DNA of 12,978 nt. It comes from Paraglomus occultum (lineage: Eukaryota > Glomeromycota > Glomeromycetes > Paraglomerales > Paraglomeraceae). A program made the translations under genes and the position numbers. The stretch is from NCBI GenBank assembly GCA_910592205.1, contig CAJVPJ010001040.1, forward strand, positions 1-12,978. Direction: 5' to 3'. The notes under the pieces were generated by a model, which had not been told where the DNA came from, made no database searches, and saw only the letters and a program-made list of their open reading frames with translations. The stretch's first letter is position 1. Each line of letters starts with the position of its first letter. Below, piece by piece: positions 9,429-12,978 of this stretch.

Positions 9429-10660
9429 TTAAGCGTGAGTTGAAGGGCGCTTTGCCAAGAAGGTAGATCTGCTACCACGAAGGACACGGTGAGGTAGAGG
9501 AAATTTGAGTTTAGGATCGATAAGTTGTTTGATGTATGGGCGTCTTACCTAGAAATAGAGGAACGGTGAGTGGTTGGAGATTAGCGATCAAGACAAGAGT
9601 TGGGTAAAATGTTTAGAAAATGAAGATCGATTATCGAAAATCAGCAACTAAGAAGTAGTTGATTGCGCAAATTTATCCCAACGGATAAGTATGATCGAGC
9701 GACACGAAGCACACTGATCTTATTAATAAGCAAAATTCAATCGTCAAATACGGCTCCATTGCATAAATTCTCCTTACATTTGACGCTGCCACTGTTGCAA
9801 CACGAATGATTTGAATTGATGAGAAACGAGCTCTATGCCGTGCGGCCATATCTTGATCTAATTCAAAAAGAGACCAATGTCAACAATAAAAACAAACTCT
9901 TGTCTAAAACCCAAAATGTTCGGAATACGTACATGCAGCTTCAACGGCATCGGTCCTATTCGAGTTCCAGAAGAAAGACGAGAATTATTAGACTCATAAT
10001 CAGGTGGAATAATGTAAAACAAGTACTACCCCCGCCCCATCATACCTCGTTAATTCCCTGTACTCCTTGTACATATTGTGTGTGCCAGAGCGAGAATCAT
10101 ATCGTAGCCAAATCCCATAATTTTTAATTTGTAATGGTCTCTTTTCAAAGATCTAATCGGCCCATATCCATGATTGATTAATTTACTTCATAATGTTTAT
10201 ACAAAAGATATACTATTCTTTTACGTTCAGATCTCATTCATACCTCGTTGATTGATACGATCTCACCTGCGGCTTTCTTAACTTTTTTAAGTTTTTTCAA
10301 GAAATACCAAAAACGGCTTTTTGCAACTACTTCGTTAGGTGCGAATATGCGCATGCGGTAAAGTTGAGGAACTTGATCCTTCGGGCTGGGGAGCTTTCTG
10401 CCAACCACCTGATATTCGTGAAACTATACGTTGAGAGATGAGGGAAATATGAGATAATTCTGGTTTGTATGCATGTCTACTTATACTGTTACTATAATTA
10501 TGGGCACTGCTTGACTACAGCTGACTTTGCCCTTTCAATTAAATCTATCCATCCATCATAAAACTCATTCCCTAGCAACCAAATCATTTTCACTAGTCGT
10601 CATATTCGAGTCTCAAATTTTGCTCATGCCAATTCTTTCATGTCTACTTACTCTACCCAT
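9429..10660 (-). CDS. RPL20: 60S ribosomal protein eL20 (RPL20/RPL18A)
   Basis: Exons, minus strand: 10660-10652, 10423-10244, 10152-10046, 9955-9933, 9857-9778, 9548-9429; introns of 228, 91, 90, 75 and 229 nt. All phases close to give 172 residues, the same length as yeast Rpl20. It is a structural protein of the large ribosomal subunit. Signature segments in order: [96 protein letters not shown] and a final KRPST. The start exon supplies only ATG GGT AGA before a GTAAGT donor; I chose it because it joins in phase to FHEYQ and gives the expected short N terminus. Exon 4 is only 23 nt. Plus-strand ORFs across 9816-10127 and 10527-10763 look like shadows. Confidence 0.95.
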
Positions 10661-10727
10661 GATGGTCGAATCGGCGTCAGAAAGAACAGGAAGATCTACC
10701 ACAACTGCCACCGGACGCTTTATTGTA

Positions 10728-10738
10728 CCAATCACGTG
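10728..10738 (+). promoter_or_regulatory. CCAAT box fused to CACGTG E-box upstream of eL20
   Basis: CCAATCACGTG, with CACGTG at 10733-10738, lies about 73 bp before the eL20 start codon. CACGTG is the site of Cbf1-type bHLH factors in fungi, and CCAAT that of the HAP complex. Function here is inferred. Confidence 0.45.
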
Positions 10739-10767
10739 CAGACTAAAAGAATGCGATAATTGATTCG

Positions 10768-10776
10768 AATCACGTG
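10768..10776 (+). promoter_or_regulatory. Second AATCACGTG element upstream of eL20
   Basis: CACGTG at 10771-10776 is preceded by AAT, repeating the nonamer of the first element 38 bp away. Two copies within 120 bp of a ribosomal protein start suggest a functional promoter pair. Confidence 0.45.
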
Positions 10777-11123
10777 AAATGTTCGCGCTCCTTTGGAAAA
10801 TTGGGCTCGTAGTAATACGCTAGGATGTATCAGACTTTACTTTCTTTTTTATGACTTAGAAAGACAGTATCAGTGCTTCACTAGAGCAGTATATGTTCCA
10901 CAAGTCTTGCGTGCTTACCATTGTTTTTATATAAAACATACGTTCAAAGTTTACTTATTTATTGGCTTAATAAAAAAATTTTTTTTGACTATTTAAAAAA
11001 TTCGATATATATATAATCGTTATAAGCTGCAATTGTTTCAATCGACTTATACAAATTACTCTCGATAGTCATAACCAGCGTGATTTTGGCGATAATGTTT
11101 ACCGTTTTAGTGAATAATATAAT
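10777..11123. other. AT-rich flank between eL20 promoter and TIR element
   Basis: No supported gene. A 67-codon plus-strand ORF at 10793-10996 lacks any recognisable motif. T-rich and TA-repeat runs lie near 10973-11015. Confidence 0.4.
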
Positions 11124-11205
11124 TACCGTATTCTTCCGAAAATAAGCAACACTTTATAAATGTATTCAATTGATTATTTTATTATTATTAAAATAAAGAA
11201 AATGA

Positions 11206-11304
11206 TTAATCCGTCTCATCAATGATGTCAATGATATCATCCTCGCCAATGACAGAGTCAGTGGTATAATCGACAGAAATCACATAATTCAGTGGGAATT
11301 TGTT
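11206..11304 (-). pseudogene. Transposase C-terminal remnant inside the TIR element
   Basis: Thirty-two codons ending in TAA are open on the minus strand, with an in-frame stop directly upstream. The peptide ends in an acidic tail that includes DSVIGEDDIIDIIDETD. Acidic C-terminal tails close to the TIR are common in pogo/Tigger transposases, so I read this as what an internal deletion left behind. No catalytic DDE residues remain, and identity is inferred from position and composition. Confidence 0.45.
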
Positions 11305-11322
11305 TTATTTTATTAAACTACC

Positions 11323-11366
11323 CGAAAATAAGCAACACTATAACAGAAAAGTGTTGCTTATTTTCG
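11323..11366. repeat. 17-bp inverted repeat (hairpin) at the right end of the TIR element
   Basis: CGAAAATAAGCAACACT (11323-11339) is followed after a 10-nt loop by its perfect reverse complement (11350-11366). The right arm lies inside the right TIR and the left arm is a third copy of the TIR core, also present at 11137-11153. Confidence 0.85.
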
Positions 11367-11379
11367 AAAGAATACGGTA

Positions 11380-11640
11380 TTTTCGATTTCGTCATTATGT
11401 ATAGTCATAAGCAATATTGAAATGTGGCTATCGCATGACAGAAGAGCGTTAAAATACGTTCCGAATATCATAAAAACCTGACTTTTATATCATTCTGAAC
11501 ACATTTACATTTGCAAAATGAACATAAACCGGAACATCTAATAAAACAAGAAAATTAATTACCCTTGTCAATATTCAAAAATTTACAGTATCTGTTCAAC
11601 TAACAAGTGTTCCACTCTTACTATTTACTCGACCCTTTTC
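11380..11640. other. AT-rich spacer between mobile-element relics
   Basis: Nothing recognisable on either strand. Confidence 0.4.
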
Positions 11641-12760
11641 CGGTCATTGAAACTTTTTAATAACATTAAATTCGCCCACCTCCTGAACTTTCAATGGCTC
11701 TATGAACAGCCTTTCAAATTCTGAATTTAAACTTTTTTTCCTTTTCAGTTAATTGCTTTTCTAATAATTTGTTTTCTTTTAGCAATTTTTGGTTTTCTTG
11801 CTTTTGTACTTCTATAATAGTATATTAAATAAACAATTATTTTAATATTTTGGTTTATTCAAGCTTTAAAAATTAAAAGCCAGAGAAGATAACAATATTA
11901 ATATTTATTGAAAAATTAGACAAAGAACTTAATGAACGAGAAAATTATGAATGTTGAAATAATGGAGAGGCTTTTAGTCGAACTTGCCAGTATAAATTGG
12001 CTGTGGGCAAGTAATATCTTTGAATTCATCTCTAACAGACACATGAATGTTTTGGTAAAGATATTCTTGCCTTTTGTAATCCAATGAAGGAGAGGTTAAT
12101 ACTAAGATGAAAAAAGATTTGATTTCTTTGATATTTCAGAAACACTTGCTTTTCTAGTTTTCAATAAATTAAAGTACCATTAGCAACCGGCTGAGCTTTG
12201 ACAACATCAGGGTTGGCTGCTTCGAATACAAAATGCTGATATCTTTGTAAACTATTCAATTTCTTAAAGGAAATCCCCAACATTGAATTATGAATTAAGA
12301 TCTAAATGTTGAAAACCATTTCCATTGTCATAACACTGAGCTTTGTCTAATCCTGCTGTACTTGATCTTTTCACAATTTCAACAATATAAATATGATTTA
12401 TGCAATCTACCATTATTTTTCAATATGTTTCTTATCAATCCAAAACCACCATCACACTTGAATTTAGTATGTCCAGGTTATCATGAAATTTTAATTCAAT
12501 ACTTTCATAACAACTGCAAATTACTAATAGAGGTAAAGTCAAATAGTGGCATTATTTTTATTTTTATTCTGTCCACCTGCATTGTCACAAGTAATTTTAA
12601 AATTTTTTCAATCTCTTAATCAAGAATGTAATTAATTTGTTTACGTGTTGCTTCATCTTGAAATAAATGCACTTTATATTATAGATAAACAAGCTTTTTG
12701 GAACTCTTGTGCATGGCCAATAAAATGCATATCTACTGTGTCTTCAATTGTCATGGATAA
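11640..12760 (-). pseudogene. Decayed DUF7869-family gene
   Basis: Reading the minus strand from 12760, fragments of one protein appear in order but in shifting frames, with many stops. MTIEDTVDMHFIGHAQEFQK comes first, then DEATRKQINYILD, CDNAGGQNKNKNNATI (about 12543-12598), PGHTKFKCDGGFGLI (12434-12477), RYQHFVFEAANPDVVKAQP (about 12175-12260), then DEFKDITCPQPIYTGKFD ending in TAA at 11974-11976. DNxxGQNKN followed by PGHTKxxxDGxFGLIKK is the signature of DUF7869, a domain spread in multicopy, transposon-associated genes of fungi and animals. A coiled-coil tail with QKLLKENKLLEKQLTEKEKK lies at about 11816-11715 and shifts frame at an A-run before a further open stretch to about 11645; whether it belongs to the same gene is uncertain. 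The plus-strand ORF at 12362-12619 is a shadow. Confidence 0.7.
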
Positions 12761-12768
12761 GCTCTAAC

Positions 12769-12900
12769 GTCTATGTATTCCTCCGAGATTTCCGCTCAGT
12801 TGCACGAATTCTAAGTTCTGCGGCAACGATCGACAAGTCCTGCGGCGTAAAATCTTCCATGTAATACGAGTCCAGATCTTGTGCGATGGCGGCCAAAATC
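12769..12900 (-). other. Short open frame next to the tandem repeat, unidentified
   Basis: A minus-strand frame is open from a TAG inside the first 38-bp repeat to a TAG near 12769. It includes DSYYMEDFTPQDLSIVAAEL and has a less AT-rich composition than the flanks. It may be the last exon of a gene lying beyond the right edge, or a fragment of a repeat. No family recognised. Confidence 0.25.
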
Positions 12901-12955
12901 GACTATATTGGGCCATCTGTGCAATGGCGGCCAAATTCGACCATATCGGGCTAAC
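12880..12955 (+). repeat. Two tandem copies of a 38-bp repeat
   Basis: Copies at 12880-12917 and 12918-12955 match at 32 of 38 positions. Both begin TGTGC, contain ATGGCGGCCAAA and continue TCGAC. The repeat is GC-richer than its surroundings and may continue past the window. Confidence 0.85.
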
Positions 12956-12978
12956 AGGCGTTGGTAAAATTAGAACAT

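Larger units (their letters stand above)
11124..11379. mobile_element. Short TIR element (MITE-like), probable pogo/Tc1-mariner deletion derivative
   Basis: Terminal inverted repeats of 31 bp lie at 11124-11154 and 11349-11379, with one mismatch. The outermost bases are TA on both sides, so the element proper is probably 11126-11377, starting CCGTATTCTT, with a TA target duplication. The interior is AT-rich and includes the 3' remnant of a coding sequence (separate entry) and a 17-bp hairpin beside the right end. TA insertion and TIRs beginning with a CCGTATT-type sequence fit pogo/Tigger-like Tc1-mariner elements; the superfamily is inferred. It is too short to be autonomous. Confidence 0.75.

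Noticed and set aside
9816-10127. 103-codon plus-strand ORF
   Set aside because: It runs antisense over eL20 exons 3-5, which have unmistakable ribosomal protein sequence.
12362-12619. 85-codon plus-strand ORF
   Set aside because: Antisense of the DUF7869 relic.
1-12978. CRISPR array, operon, prophage or tRNA genes
   Set aside because: The DNA is eukaryotic and intron-bearing; no spaced direct repeats or tRNA-like box pairs were seen.

Overview
This is eukaryotic nuclear DNA, AT-rich, with short GT-AG introns (mostly 70-130 nt) and at least four protein-coding genes, all on the minus strand. I infer a fungus. The deubiquitinase reads like fungal Ubp3, the ribosomal protein is the 172-residue fungal eL20 type, and introns are short and dense. 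AT richness plus decayed DUF7869 and TA-inserted transposon relics would suit an early-diverging lineage such as Glomeromycotina. The lineage call is inference; the gene identities rest on motifs read in the sequence.

Layout from left to right. 1-1530: AT-rich sequence with a probable decayed minus-strand coding relic (about 196-605), otherwise empty. 1531-2291: Sus1/ENY2-like gene, preceded by an orphan 83-codon ORF (2298-2549). 3206-5426: class A J-domain co-chaperone (Ydj1/DNAJA2 type) in ten exons, one of them a 15-nt microexon. 6212-9006: Ubp3/USP10 deubiquitinase in fifteen exons. 9429-10660: 60S ribosomal protein eL20 (RPL20/RPL18A) in six exons. 11124-11379: small terminal-inverted-repeat element carrying the 3' end of a probable transposase. 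About 11640-12760: decayed DUF7869-family gene with coiled-coil remnants. 12880-12955: two tandem copies of a 38-bp repeat.

The genes are housekeeping functions in translation, protein folding, deubiquitination and transcription-coupled mRNA export. They are not an operon: each has its own intergenic interval and most have their own polyadenylation candidates. eL20 and Ubp3 both have AATCACGTG elements upstream, and the J-protein has a related CCAATCACG, so a shared regulator is possible but unproven. No new defence or biosynthetic system is visible. The most notable features are the intron and microexon architecture, a G3BP-type docking motif at the Ubp3 N terminus, and the right-hand transposon graveyard.
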